From: JAFAHD01 sp963772515
GTDB lineage: Bacteria; Vulcanimicrobiota; Vulcanimicrobiia; Eremiobacterales; Eremiobacteraceae
DNA length: 64,000 nt
Assembly: GCA_963772515.1 (NCBI GenBank)
Contig: CAVYXC010000003.1
Location: forward strand, 434,001 to 498,000
Direction: 5' to 3'
In this document: positions 50,527 to 59,380 of the stretch, in pieces
How positions within the stretch are numbered: position 1 is the first letter of the stretch
Layout: each line of letters begins with the position of its first letter
The notes under the pieces: generated by a model
The model's database searches: none
What the model saw: only the letters and a program-made list of their open reading frames with translations
Told to the model about the DNA's origin: nothing
Program-made: the position numbers and the translations under genes

Positions 50527-51210
50527 ATGCCGACGGCGAGTGGCGCCCCCGGAACATCGCGTGGCGTGATGATCTCGATCGGCACCACACAGCTCGACGG
50601 TCTGCTCGACGTTCCCGAGCGGGCACACGGGGTCGTCATCTTCGCTCATGGAAGCGGCAGCAGCCGACACAGCCGGCGCAATCAGCACGTCGCGCGCGTG
50701 CTGCAGTCGGCCGGCTTGGCGACGCTGCTGTTCGACCTGTTGACGGCGGTCGAAGAGACGTACGATCGCAAAACCGCCGCGTTGCGTTTCGACATCTCCC
50801 TGCTCGCCCAGCGATTGACAGGTGCGCTCGAGTGGAGCCAGCTCGATCCCGAAGTCCGCGGGCTTCCGATCGGGCTGTTCGGGGCAAGCACTGGAGCCGC
50901 CGCCGCGCTTGTGGTTGCAGCAGATATGCCGCAGCTCGTACGCGCCGTCGTGTCACGAGGTGGGCGGCCTGACCTCGCCGGCCCGGCGTTGGCGCACGTT
51001 CGGGCACCGACGCTCCTCATCGTCGGTTCCGACGATGCTACTGTGCTAGCGCTGAACGAACGGGCCGCGCGTGTCCTCCCGGGCACGGTCACGATCTCGG
51101 TCGTTCCGCACGCCACACATCTCTTTGAGGAGCCGGGTGCGCTCGAGCAAGTCGCCGCTCTAGCGAGCGCCTGGTTCACCGAACACCTCACCGCGTCATC
51201 GAGCGCCTAA
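50527..51210 (+). CDS. Dienelactone-hydrolase-like alpha/beta hydrolase
   Basis: 227 residues. GVVIFAHGSGSSRHSRRNQH (oxyanion region), the nucleophile elbow GLFGASTGAAAALVVAADMP (Ser in GASTG), and the late TLLIVGSDDATVLALNERAA (Asp) and VPHATHLFEEPGALEQVAA (His) give a complete triad. ATG 50527 is used; ATG 50569 would give a product starting MISIGTTQLDGLL. Third gene of the phosphoribosyltransferase/erythromycin-esterase operon, a combination frequent in bacteria. Confidence 0.88.
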   Translation: MPTASGAPGTSRGVMISIGTTQLDGLLDVPERAHGVVIFAHGSGSSRHSRRNQHVARVLQSAGLATLLFDLLTAVEETYDRKTAALRFDISLLAQRLTGALEWSQLDPEVRGLPIGLFGASTGAAAALVVAADMPQLVRAVVSRGGRPDLAGPALAHVRAPTLLIVGSDDATVLALNERAARVLPGTVTISVVPHATHLFEEPGALEQVAALASAWFTEHLTASSSA

Positions 51211-51219
51211 GGAGCCCTC

Positions 51220-51621
51220 ATGATCACCAAACCCAGGTATGGTTCAGTTGTCGCCTCGAGTCTGCCATTCGCAGCGGCGGTGGCGCGTGCGAAGGAGCTC
51301 CTCAAGGAGGAGGGTTTCGGCGTGCTCTGCGAGATCGACGTCGCAAAGACGTTGAAAGAGAAGATCGGCGCAGACTTTCGGCCGTATGTCATCCTCGGCG
51401 CTTGCAACCCATCCCTCGCGCACCAGGCGCTGTGCGCCGAGAGCCAGCTTGGACTTCTGCTGCCGTGCAATATGGTGGTGCAACAGGAGGCAAGCAGCGT
51501 GACCGTCTCGGCGATCGACGCACTCGTGCTCTTAGGCGTGGTCGGCCGGCCCGAGCTCACGGCGACCGCCGCCGACGTCAATACCCGGCTGAACCGCGTC
51601 CTCGAGCGTATCGCGTCTTAG
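51220..51621 (+). CDS. DUF302 family protein
   Basis: 133 residues: LPFAAAVARAKELLKEEGFG and VLCEIDVAKTLKEKIGADFR, then YVILGACNPSLAHQALCAES and LGLLLPCNMVVQQE. This matches the compact DUF302 fold found in many bacteria, with a conserved Cys in GACNP and another in LPCN. Function unknown; it is often near redox or stress genes. It starts 9 bp after the hydrolase stop and may belong to the same transcript. Confidence 0.9.
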   Translation: MITKPRYGSVVASSLPFAAAVARAKELLKEEGFGVLCEIDVAKTLKEKIGADFRPYVILGACNPSLAHQALCAESQLGLLLPCNMVVQQEASSVTVSAIDALVLLGVVGRPELTATAADVNTRLNRVLERIAS

Positions 51622-52187
51622 AGCGCGACGATGTCGAAGTCGATCCTGACCTGGTTCTTGACTTTGACCGTGCCGGCCACGATCGTGATCGGGGTGATGC
51701 CGAAATCGGTCTGCTCGAGGTAGGCAGTTCCTTTGAAATGACCACCGCTCTCGGTCGCGTGCACCGTGATGGGGCGCGTCGTGCCGTGCAGGGTGAGCAG
51801 CCCGCTGACTGACCAACCGCTGGCCGCCGAACCCTCGATGCTCGTCGACTTGAACTCGATCGTCGTATAGCGCGCACTGTCGAGCACGTCCGGTCCCAGC
51901 ATCTTGGCTTGGACCTGCGCGCGCCGGTCGGCCGAACTTTTCGGATCGAGCACCGTCAGCTGCGCGGCGGGTACGACGAACGAGACGGACGTCAGCGGAT
52001 CGTCGATCTCGCCCGACGCGATCGGCGCGTTGATCTGGTGATCGTCGGCAGCGAACGCGAACAGCCCGGTGCGGAACACCGAGACTATCAAGCTCGATTG
52101 GGACGTATTGATCTGATGTGTCGCAGCCTGCGCCACGCCGGTGGTCAGGCAGACGAGCACGCTTACGAGGAGCCCGATTCGTCTCAT
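51618..52187 (-). CDS. YceI-family periplasmic lipid-binding protein
   Basis: 189 residues. Signal peptide (MRRIGLLVSVLVCLTTGVAQA) followed by the lipocalin-like YceI barrel: INTSQSSLIVSVFRTGLFAF, SFVVPAAQLTVLDPKSSADR, YTTIEFKSTSIEGSAASGWS, LTLHGTTRPITVHATESGG and a C-terminal VKNQVRIDFDIVAL. YceI proteins bind isoprenoid or quinone-like lipids. Convergent with the DUF302 gene (4-bp overlap). Confidence 0.9.
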   Translation of the reverse strand: MRRIGLLVSVLVCLTTGVAQAATHQINTSQSSLIVSVFRTGLFAFAADDHQINAPIASGEIDDPLTSVSFVVPAAQLTVLDPKSSADRRAQVQAKMLGPDVLDSARYTTIEFKSTSIEGSAASGWSVSGLLTLHGTTRPITVHATESGGHFKGTAYLEQTDFGITPITIVAGTVKVKNQVRIDFDIVAL

Positions 52188-52240
52188 GTCACGTTCAGTG
52201 ATACACGTCCCGCGTGAATGCCCGCTGAAAGATCGTACAT

Positions 52241-53293
52241 CTATATCGCGCGCCCCTCGAGCAGCGTGAAGGGCGAGCGCGTCTGATGTGTCGCCGTCCG
52301 GCGCAGCCCGGCGCCGGCGAATAGCGCATCGTACTCGGCCAACGTCCGTTCGCGCCCCCCAGTGGCGACCAACATCTCGATGTCCGACAGCTTGGCAAGC
52401 GAAGGGCCGGCGTCATCGGGCACGACCATCTCGATCGCGAGCAGCAACGCCTGCCGGCCCATCGCCTGGCGGCAATTGCGCAGGATTATCGCCGCTTTGT
52501 CGTCCGGCCAGTCGTGCAGCACCTGCTTGAGCATATAGACGTCCGCGCCGGCCGGCACGCTTTCAAAGAAGCTGCCCGCGACGATGGAGCAGCGATCGCT
52601 CAAACCCTCAGCGCCGATTTTCGCGCGTGCGCGTTCGATCACCGCGGGCTGGTCGAAGAGAATGCCGTTGACCGCCGGAAACGCGCGCAGCACCGATCGG
52701 ACCAGGCGGCCTTCACCGCCGCCGATGTCGGCCACCGTGGCGAAGCGCCCGAAATCGTACCCGGAGATCGCGGACACGTCGCGCGCATTCGAAAGGTCGG
52801 CCATCGCGGCATCGAAGATCGCGGCGGCGCGCTCGTCGCCCGCCAGAAAGTCGAAGAGCATCTTCTCTCCGTCGGGCCGCGCCGGTGCGCCGCTCCTGAC
52901 GGAACGCCCCAGCTCGCCCCACATGCCCCAATGCCACGGCGTGCCGTTGTAGATCGCAAAGCCCCGCATCGAGTTCGCATGATCGGTGCGCAACAGCGCT
53001 CCCAAGTCGGTCAGGCTGAACCGCCGCTGTGTGCCTTCACGGAAAAGACCGGCGGGTACGAGCATGCGCAGCACGCGATACAGGGCATCCTCATCGGCAC
53101 TCACCGCGCGCGCAAGCTCGCTGACCGGCGCCGGTGAGGCGCTCATGTGGTCGGCGACGCCGAGAAAGGCGACGGCATGGATGCCCTGTGCGACCCACGA
53201 TGCGGTCAGCAAGTCGCCCATCTTGATCATCCGGTTGACGCCCGCGGGCGCGAACCAGCGCTGCAGCCGCTCGCGCAGACGCCGCACGCTCAA
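52241..53293 (-). CDS. SAM-dependent O-methyltransferase (ASMT-like)
   Basis: 350 residues. An N-terminal dimerisation/winged-helix region (GDLLTASWVAQGIHAVAFLG ... AVSADEDALYRVLRMLVPAG) precedes a methyltransferase domain with FATVADIGGGEGRLVRSVLR (SAM motif I), GILFDQPAVIERARAKIGAE, CSIVAGSFFESVPAGADVYM and VLHDWPDDKAAIILRNCRQA (with the catalytic-region His). This is the small-molecule plant/ASMT-type family, used in secondary metabolism. Its start overlaps the neighbouring RDD gene by 4 nt. Confidence 0.9.
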   Translation of the reverse strand: MSVRRLRERLQRWFAPAGVNRMIKMGDLLTASWVAQGIHAVAFLGVADHMSASPAPVSELARAVSADEDALYRVLRMLVPAGLFREGTQRRFSLTDLGALLRTDHANSMRGFAIYNGTPWHWGMWGELGRSVRSGAPARPDGEKMLFDFLAGDERAAAIFDAAMADLSNARDVSAISGYDFGRFATVADIGGGEGRLVRSVLRAFPAVNGILFDQPAVIERARAKIGAEGLSDRCSIVAGSFFESVPAGADVYMLKQVLHDWPDDKAAIILRNCRQAMGRQALLLAIEMVVPDDAGPSLAKLSDIEMLVATGGRERTLAEYDALFAGAGLRRTATHQTRSPFTLLEGRAI

Positions 53294-54324
53294 CTCGTGG
53301 TCGTCGCGGGACCAGGCGATGTCTGCGCGGGTGAGGATGGCGCGGACGGGCTTGCGCCTGCTGGGCTTGCGCTGGATGAACCGGCGTTCGAGGGCGAGGC
53401 CTGCGGCGATGTCGAGGGCGACGCGCTAGCGCCGGCGGACGAACCGGCGGGAGACGGCACGGGACTGGCGGCGGATCGGCCGGGCGACGGGGCCACCGTC
53501 GGCACGGTGATCGGCTGTTCCGTCGGCACGGGCGAGCGCTCGGGCAGCGGCGTCGGTCCGGGCGGCGGCGTGCCCCCGCCGCCGAGCAGCGACGGGCCGT
53601 AGATCTCGGCGCCGTTGGAGAGCACTTGTGCTGTGCGCAGTCCATCCGCGTACGCGTATAGCGCATACGTCCATGCGCCGAGCAGCGCGATCGCCGCGAT
53701 CGCGCCGATAGCCGGTCGCGGTGCGTTTACGACTTCCGTGCCGGCGACGAAATCGCCGATCCGCCGGCGACGCGGCGTCAGCGCTGCAAGCGCGAAGCCG
53801 ATGCCGAGCAGATCGAACGGCAAGAAGACGTTGCGCACGACGCCGCGCACGATGCCGACGCTGCCGCCGCCGAGCGCGCGCACGCGCAGTCCGACGAGCG
53901 CCTTGCCGAGCGTCGTGCCCAGGTAGGCCTCGCTTAGGCACAGGTAGATGATGAGCGCGAACAGCACGTAGACGGCCGTCTCGAAGAAGGCGCTGAACGA
54001 GTGCGGATCGGCGCCGCTGCGCGCGACGAAATACCCGATCGTGGTCGCGAGCAGCGCGCTTACGCCGATCAGGTCGACGATCAGCGCGAGCAGGCGGCGC
54101 GCGATGTACTGGCCGATGTCGCCGAAATCTTCGACGGGCGCCGCCGGTGTCACGATACGCGGCTGCTGCTGCGGCGCTGCCGCAGGCGAGCCCGGTGGCG
54201 GCGCGGGCGGCGGCGGCAGACCGGCGGCGGCGCTGGTGTCAGGCCGGTCGAGCACCGCGCCGCACGCCGCGCAGAACGCGGACGAACCGCGCTGTTCTGC
54301 GCCGCACGCTGGACACGCAACCAT
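53290..54324 (-). CDS. Zinc-ribbon RDD-family membrane protein
   Basis: 344 residues. An N-terminal zinc ribbon (CPACGAEQRGSSAFCAACGA) is followed by a Pro-rich linker and an RDD domain with three helices: RRLLALIVDLIGVSALLATT, TAVYVLFALIIYLCLSEAYL, GTTLGKALVGLRVRALGGG. A further hydrophobic segment (GAIAAIALLGAWTYALYAYA) precedes a long Pro/Ser/Ala tail that is probably extracytoplasmic. Possibly a transporter or sensor; unknown. Overlaps the methyltransferase gene. Confidence 0.8.
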   Translation of the reverse strand: MVACPACGAEQRGSSAFCAACGAVLDRPDTSAAAGLPPPPAPPPGSPAAAPQQQPRIVTPAAPVEDFGDIGQYIARRLLALIVDLIGVSALLATTIGYFVARSGADPHSFSAFFETAVYVLFALIIYLCLSEAYLGTTLGKALVGLRVRALGGGSVGIVRGVVRNVFLPFDLLGIGFALAALTPRRRRIGDFVAGTEVVNAPRPAIGAIAAIALLGAWTYALYAYADGLRTAQVLSNGAEIYGPSLLGGGGTPPPGPTPLPERSPVPTEQPITVPTVAPSPGRSAASPVPSPAGSSAGASASPSTSPQASPSNAGSSSASPAGASPSAPSSPAQTSPGPATTTS

Positions 54325-54357
54325 CTCCGGAACCTTACGCGATCGCCGAGCGCAAAA

Positions 54358-55548
54358 TCACAACGCTTCGACGACGCCGGCGATGCCTTGCCCGCCGCCG
54401 ATGCATGCGCTCGCGACGCCGAACTTCTTCTTGCGGCGGCGCAGCTCGTGCAGCAGCGTGTACGTGATCCGCGCACCGCTCGCGCCCAGCGGGTGGCCCA
54501 ATGCGATGGCGCCGCCGTTCGGGTTGAGCTTGTCGGTGTCGAGATGGAGGGCGTGGGCGCAGGCGAGCACTTGCGGCGCGAACGCCTCGTTGATCTCGAT
54601 TAGATCGAAATCGTCGAGCTTCATGCCCGCGCGCTCGGCCGCTTGCGGGATCGCGAACGCCGGGCCGATGCCCATGATGTCCGGATCGACGCCGACGACG
54701 CCCCACGACACGAGCCGTCCGATCGGCTCCAAACCGTCCTTGCGCGCCTGATCCGCGGTCGTGAGCACGACCATCGCGGCGCCGTCGGTGATGCCGCTGG
54801 CGTTGCCAGGCGTCACGATGCCGTCCTTCTTGAAGCGCGGCGGCAGCTTGGCGAGTTGCTCCATGGTCACACCGGGCCGCGGCCCTTCGTCTTTATCGAT
54901 GACGATCGGCCCTTTTTTCCCGGCGACCTCGACCGGCACGATCTCCTCGGCGAAATATCCGTTCTCGAGCGCTTTGGCCGCTCCGCGCTGCGACCGCAGG
55001 CTGAACTCGTCCGCCTCTTGACGCGTGATCTCGTAGCGTTCGGCGAGGTTCTCCGCAGTGATCGCCATCGGCGTGTTGTGGTAGCTGTCGATCAGCCCTT
55101 CCCACAGCGAGTCCTCGAGTTTTCCCTGGCCGAGCGCGAGCCCCCACCGCGCGCCGCGGATGACGTGCGGCGATTGGCTCATGTTCTCGGTGCCGCCGGC
55201 GAGCACGTATTTCGCTTCGCCCAGCAGCAGCTGCTGCGCGCCGCTGACGATCGCCTGAAGCCCGGAGCCGCAGAGGCGATTGACGGTGAGCGCGGGCACG
55301 TCTTCGCGACAGCCGGCTTTGAGGCCGACGTGCCGCGCCGCATAGATAGCGTCGGCGCTGGACTGGATCACGTTGCCGAGGAAGACCTGGTCGATCTTCT
55401 CGGGCGCGACGTGAGAGCGCTCCATCGCCGCCTTGGCGGCGATCACCGCCAGGTCGATCGCGCTGACGTCGCGCAGAACCCCGCCGAAATTGCCGAACGG
55501 GGTCCGTGCGGCGTTGACGAGTACGACTTCCGGTTTACCGTTTTTCAT
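54358..55548 (-). CDS. Acetyl-CoA acetyltransferase (thiolase)
   Basis: Condenses two acyl-CoA or cleaves 3-ketoacyl-CoA; 396 residues, normal length. Catalytic Cys in NRLCGSGLQAIVSGAQQLLL (about residue 91), His in ALGHPLGASGARI and second Cys in SACIGGGQGIAGVVEAL. NAARTPFGNFGGVLRDVSAI at the N-terminus is typical. It could supply or consume acetoacetyl-CoA for the dehydrogenase and hydratase genes at 45-48 kb, which lie in the other direction about 6 kb away. Confidence 0.95.
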   Translation of the reverse strand: MKNGKPEVVLVNAARTPFGNFGGVLRDVSAIDLAVIAAKAAMERSHVAPEKIDQVFLGNVIQSSADAIYAARHVGLKAGCREDVPALTVNRLCGSGLQAIVSGAQQLLLGEAKYVLAGGTENMSQSPHVIRGARWGLALGQGKLEDSLWEGLIDSYHNTPMAITAENLAERYEITRQEADEFSLRSQRGAAKALENGYFAEEIVPVEVAGKKGPIVIDKDEGPRPGVTMEQLAKLPPRFKKDGIVTPGNASGITDGAAMVVLTTADQARKDGLEPIGRLVSWGVVGVDPDIMGIGPAFAIPQAAERAGMKLDDFDLIEINEAFAPQVLACAHALHLDTDKLNPNGGAIALGHPLGASGARITYTLLHELRRRKKKFGVASACIGGGQGIAGVVEAL

Positions 55549-55657
55549 TGCTTCCTCAATATTCCGTACTCGCGTCGGCTTCGCGAAGACCGCACACCCC
55601 GCCTTGCTGTGCTAGACGCTGTGGAAGCACGCGTGATATACTCCGCGTGGACGACCG

Positions 55658-56203
55658 ATGCGAGAACTGGTGTTGCCGGAGACAAAGCCGGCATTGGAAT
55701 GGGTCAACGGCCGGGTGCTCCAAAAGGTGAGCCCGCAGGCCAAGCATGCGCTTGCCCAAGGAAGATTCTGGGGAGCACTTGATGCATGGGCTCAGCGGAC
55801 CGGCAGCGGGCAGGTGGGCACCGAATGGGAATTCCGCATTGCGCTGCGCGGTGAGGTCCGCCGTCCCCTCGTGCCGGATGTCGCGTACCTCTCGTACGCG
55901 CGCGTACCGTATGGCTCAAAGGCTGCGGATATCCCACGCATCGCGCCCGACGCGGCGGTCGAAGTTCTCTCGCCGCGTGATAGAAAGCGCGATGTCGACT
56001 GGAAGGTCCACACGTACTTGGAATGCGGCACATCGGTGGTCTTTCTTGTGGACACGCGGCGCCAGTTGGTGACTGCGCACGATGCCGAAGGCTCCCGGAC
56101 GATCGAGCGCAATGCGCTGGTCGCGCACGACGCCCTCCCGGGGTTTGCCATGCCGGCGCGCACCCTCTTTGAAGCCCCGCGGCCTAGGCCTCGGAAACGC
56201 TAA
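55658..56203 (+). CDS. Uma2-family (DUF820) PD-(D/E)XK-like protein
   Basis: 181 residues: PETKPALEWVNGRVLQKVSP, then VGTEWEFRIALRGEVRRPLV, PDVAYLSYARVPYGS and DAAVEVLSPRDRKRDVDWKV with a downstream TYLECGTSVVFLVDTRRQL. The P-D...E-V-x-S-P...K pattern is the Uma2 nuclease core found in many copies in some genomes, of unknown physiological target. Divergent from the thiolase gene. Confidence 0.88.
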   Translation: MRELVLPETKPALEWVNGRVLQKVSPQAKHALAQGRFWGALDAWAQRTGSGQVGTEWEFRIALRGEVRRPLVPDVAYLSYARVPYGSKAADIPRIAPDAAVEVLSPRDRKRDVDWKVHTYLECGTSVVFLVDTRRQLVTAHDAEGSRTIERNALVAHDALPGFAMPARTLFEAPRPRPRKR

Positions 56204-56237
56204 CCGCGTTCGCTTCGGAAAAACGCACTTGAACGGA

Positions 56238-57314
56238 CTATGCCTTCACCAACGTCTGCTCGAGCACACTCGCGACCATGTCTCCGATCTCCGACGTCTT
56301 CAAACCGCTCGATGCATCGAGTGACGGGATCCGCTTGGTAGAGAGCAGCGAGCGAATGGTGGATTCGATGGCTTCGGCGGCGCGCGTCTCGCCGAGATAG
56401 TCGAGCATCATGCCCACCGCTGCGATCGCGGCGATCGGACTGACGGCGTTGCGGCCCTTATACTTGGGCGCAGAACCGTGGATGGGCTCGAACAGCGAGA
56501 CCTGGCCGGGATGGATGTTGCCGGACGCTGCGACGCCCATGCCGCCCTGCACCATGGCGCCGAGATCGGTGAGGATGTCGCCGAACAGATTCGTGGTTAC
56601 GATCACGTCGAACGACTCGGGGTTCTTGACCATCCACATGCACGCGGCGTCGATGTATGCGAAGTCGTATGCGATCCCCGGGTAGTCCGGCGCGACTTCT
56701 TCGACGGTACGGCGCCACAGCTGCTGAACCTCGATGGCGTTGGCCTTGTCCACCAAGGTGAGCTTCTTCTTGCCGTTGCGCCGCACGGCCAGCTCGAACG
56801 CGTAGCGCACCGCGCGCTCGATGCCTTTGCGGGTGAAGATCTGGTTCGCGATGACGACTTCGTCGGGCGTGCCCTTTTTGAAGTGGCCGCCGAGGCCCGT
56901 GTAGAGGTCTTCGGTATTCTCGCGGACGACGACCATGTCGACGTCCTCAGGCTTCTTGCCCTTGATGGGGCACAGATGCTCGGCGTACAGTTTGATCGGC
57001 CGCAGATTGATGTACAGATCCAGCCCGAACCGCGTCGCAGCGATGACGCCGCGTTCGACCAGGCCGGGCGGCAACCGCGGATCGCCGATGGCGCCGAGCA
57101 GGATCGCGTCCATGGACCGGAATTCGTCGAGCTGGCCGGGAGGCATGAACTCGTTTGTGGCGAGATAATGATCGGCGCCGAACGGATACGTCTTGGTCGT
57201 GTACGCGAAACCGAAGAGCGAGCCGGCGCGCTTGAGGACCTTCAGGGCTTCGTCGATCACCTCCGGGCCGACGCCGTCGCCGGGGATGACCGCGATCTTG
57301 TATGTCTTGGCCAC
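56238..57314 (-). CDS. leuB: 3-isopropylmalate dehydrogenase
   Basis: Third step of leucine synthesis, NAD-dependent oxidative decarboxylation. 358 residues, GTG start with AGGGCGAG upstream. IAVIPGDGVGPEVIDEALKV, GAIGDPRLPPGLVERGVIAA, the substrate arginines in LDLYINLRPIKLY, VRENTEDLYTGLGG, DAACMWMVKNPESFDVIVTT NLFGDILTDLGAM, and EPIHGSAPKYKGRNAVSPIA are canonical. ENTEDLY and the preference signals could also fit related tartrate or homoisocitrate enzymes, but the leuCD context supports leuB. The hairpin repeat lies 9-35 bp upstream. Confidence 0.93.
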   Translation of the reverse strand: MAKTYKIAVIPGDGVGPEVIDEALKVLKRAGSLFGFAYTTKTYPFGADHYLATNEFMPPGQLDEFRSMDAILLGAIGDPRLPPGLVERGVIAATRFGLDLYINLRPIKLYAEHLCPIKGKKPEDVDMVVVRENTEDLYTGLGGHFKKGTPDEVVIANQIFTRKGIERAVRYAFELAVRRNGKKKLTLVDKANAIEVQQLWRRTVEEVAPDYPGIAYDFAYIDAACMWMVKNPESFDVIVTTNLFGDILTDLGAMVQGGMGVAASGNIHPGQVSLFEPIHGSAPKYKGRNAVSPIAAIAAVGMMLDYLGETRAAEAIESTIRSLLSTKRIPSLDASSGLKTSEIGDMVASVLEQTLVKA

Positions 57315-57322
57315 GCTCGCCC

Positions 57323-57349
57323 TATGTAGCGGTCGAATTCATTCGACCG
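57323..57349. repeat. Dispersed hairpin repeat, copy 3 (leuD-leuB junction)
   Basis: TATGTAG followed by the palindrome with arms CGGTCGAAT / ATTCGACCG (57330-57349). It fills the leuD-leuB junction, and the leuD stop codon lies inside it, so the last leuD residues (SVE) are encoded by the repeat. Confidence 0.75.
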
Positions 57350-57860
57350 AGCCTTTCGCGGCGTTCTTCTCGACCAGCCGCTGCTCGACGTAGCGTAGCA
57401 GGCCGCCCTTGGCGATCAGGTCCTGCATGAATTTCGGGAATTGGGTCGCCTTGAATGATTTCCCGGTCGTCTCATTGACGATGACGCCGTTATCCGCGTC
57501 GACTTTGATCGTGTCGCCGTCGCTGATGCCGTCCACGCCCTCGGGGCACTCGAAGATGGGCAGCCCGGTGTTGATGCAGTTCCTATAGAAGATACGGGCG
57601 AACGATTTGGCGACTACGCCCGACACGCCCGCGCCCTTGAGCGCTACCGCAGCGACCTCGCGCGACGAGCCGCAGCCGAAATTGGTATCGGCGACGATGA
57701 GGTCGCCCTGCTTGGCCTTCTTCACGAAATCCGCGTCGAGATCTTCAAGCGCGTGCTTGCCCAATTCGACCGGGTCGATGAGATTGCAGTACCGGCCGGG
57801 GATGATGACGTCGGTATCGACGTTCTTGCCGTATTTGTGCGCGGTGCCTTTGAGGATCAT
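57339..57860 (-). CDS. leuD: 3-isopropylmalate dehydratase small subunit
   Basis: With LeuC it isomerises 2- to 3-isopropylmalate. 173 residues of the short, archaeal/thermophile-type LeuD: MILKGTAHKYGKNVDTDVII, PGRYCNLIDPVELGKHALED, VADTNFGCGSSREVAAVALK and VVAKSFARIFYRNCINTGLP. The swivelling-domain FGCGSSRE motif is present. It is followed by leuB in the same orientation, with only the repeat between. Confidence 0.95.
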   Translation of the reverse strand: MILKGTAHKYGKNVDTDVIIPGRYCNLIDPVELGKHALEDLDADFVKKAKQGDLIVADTNFGCGSSREVAAVALKGAGVSGVVAKSFARIFYRNCINTGLPIFECPEGVDGISDGDTIKVDADNGVIVNETTGKSFKATQFPKFMQDLIAKGGLLRYVEQRLVEKNAAKGSVE

Positions 57861-57918
57861 ATGTCAGGTTCGCCTCCGGGCACATGGGGTTCTCCGCGCG
57901 CGCAATGCACGCCTTGCT

Positions 57919-58488
57919 CTAGGCATTCACCCTGATGTCGGCGATGACCGGGCCGCACTCGCCGCCGCTCGTATCTTTGCTTTCGAACTGCAGCGTCGTT
58001 TTCGGAGCCGACGCCTTGAAGGTCCAGGTCTTGCGCACCCACGCGTTCTTGCGCACGCCGGCCCCGTTCACCGTATAGTCGGCGTGCACGCCGGCCGCGC
58101 TGACGCGCATGTGTTTGATCGCCGGAGGGCATTCATCGTTGCCCGACAGGAGAAAACTCAGCGTGTACGTCGTGCCGGGAGTCGTCGCGATGGTCTGCGC
58201 GATCGCGCCGAAGCCGGGCGTGCCATCGAGATCGACGCTGCGCAGACCGCCGGGCGCGGTCCAGTACGTGCCGATCAGATCGACGGTGGCTTTGGTGACG
58301 ACCCATCCGGTGATAGCAGTCGAGCCTTTTGGATACGTGGCGTACGAGCCGGGCGAGGCCGCAGCTGAGAAGTCGCCGTCGTGGACAAGATTTCCGCCCG
58401 AAGACGCCGCGCCGCTTGCGGCGAGCGCTCCCGATCCAGCGAAAAGCAGCGCGGCGCACGCGCTCCAGAGAATGCTCGGCTTCGACAT
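57919..58488 (-). CDS. Secreted DUF642-like protein
   Basis: 189 residues from ATG 58488, with AGAGGA 8 nt upstream; a longer frame to 58533 has no ribosome-binding site. Signal peptide (ILWSACAALLFAGSGALAASG) then NLVHDGDFSAAASPGSYATY, GWVVTKATVDLIGTYWTAPG, GLRSVDLDGTPGFGAIAQTI, TTYTLSFLLSGNDECPPAIK and TWTFKASAPKTTLQFESKDT. This is the choice-of-anchor/DUF642 layout known from plant cell-wall proteins and scattered bacteria; a carbohydrate-binding jelly-roll is likely. It lies between leuC and leuD. Confidence 0.82.
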   Translation of the reverse strand: MSKPSILWSACAALLFAGSGALAASGAASSGGNLVHDGDFSAAASPGSYATYPKGSTAITGWVVTKATVDLIGTYWTAPGGLRSVDLDGTPGFGAIAQTIATTPGTTYTLSFLLSGNDECPPAIKHMRVSAAGVHADYTVNGAGVRKNAWVRKTWTFKASAPKTTLQFESKDTSGGECGPVIADIRVNA

Positions 58489-58587
58489 GGCGTTCCTCTC
58501 GCAAAGCGGCCAGACCGCGATGTCAAAGAACATCGCGTGTGTCCGGCCTCGTGTGCGTCAGGATTCTCCGCGTAGCGGTATGCGCCT

Positions 58588-59373
58588 TTACTTCGGCAGC
58601 CGGCTTACGTCGAAATAGTATTTCGCGGTGCGTTGCGTCGTCGAACATGTGACGCCGTACATCAACGTCGCCATGCCGGTTTGGGGATCGGACAGCTGCG
58701 CGCGCGCGGTGGTCACCCAACCGCCTTTGCCGTCGCAGAACTGTGCCAGGAACACGGCCTGCGCAAGCGCGGCTTGGCGCAGGTTGGCCGCTTTGAATCG
58801 GATCGATTTGTCGACGCTGCTGCCATCGTGGCCGGGCGGACCGGGGATCGCGCTCGGCAAGGGACCCGTCAGCGTGGTGTTCGCTTCGAGCAGCACCGAC
58901 GCCGCGACACCGCGGTCGAATTCGTACACCCATGTGAACCCGGGGCCGATGGTATACGAATTGCGGTTGGCTGAAAGATCGCCCGGGTCACCGCGCATGG
59001 ATGTCATGGTGTCGACGCCGTCGCCGAGGTGCACGCCGTACGGATCGGCGAACTTAGAGAGCTTGGCGCCGTTCGCCAGCGCCGCGCTGATGCTGTTGAC
59101 GCGCCCGTGCCGCATGAACACGTTGACGTTGATGTGGGAATCATTCATCGCGTAGGTCCACACGGTTTGCTCGGGCTTGACGTTCTCGACGGAGGGCTCG
59201 CCCAGCCGCGCACGCACGTCGTCCGGGCTTTCGCCCAGCGTCACGCCCGCGAGCGAGAGCGAACTCCACGGAGTTGCGCCCGCCGTGGGCACGGCGAGCG
59301 GTTTGTACGGTGTCGGCGTGGGCGACGGTGTGGCCGACGCGATGAGCAGGACGATGAGCGCGTACGCGATCAT
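58588..59373 (-). CDS. Exported hypothetical protein, paralogue A of the leuC flank
   Basis: 261 residues. N-terminal hydrophobic signal (MIAYALIVLLIASATPSPTP), then GVTLGESPDDVRARLGEPSV, an OmpA-adjacent SmpA/BamE-like short motif, HVNVFM-type strands, and a C-terminal helical domain with PGHDGSSVDKSIRFKAANLR and two cysteines (FCDGKGG, GVTCSTT). It matches 60725-61615 in order and at key positions (TPGSPAATLHNKLGTP, PDPHDGSSIGRAYVLHAHNE), so the two are paralogues. Function unknown. It starts 7 bp after the leuC stop. Confidence 0.7.
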   Translation of the reverse strand: MIAYALIVLLIASATPSPTPTPYKPLAVPTAGATPWSSLSLAGVTLGESPDDVRARLGEPSVENVKPEQTVWTYAMNDSHINVNVFMRHGRVNSISAALANGAKLSKFADPYGVHLGDGVDTMTSMRGDPGDLSANRNSYTIGPGFTWVYEFDRGVAASVLLEANTTLTGPLPSAIPGPPGHDGSSVDKSIRFKAANLRQAALAQAVFLAQFCDGKGGWVTTARAQLSDPQTGMATLMYGVTCSTTQRTAKYYFDVSRLPK

Positions 59374-59380
59374 GCCCGCA

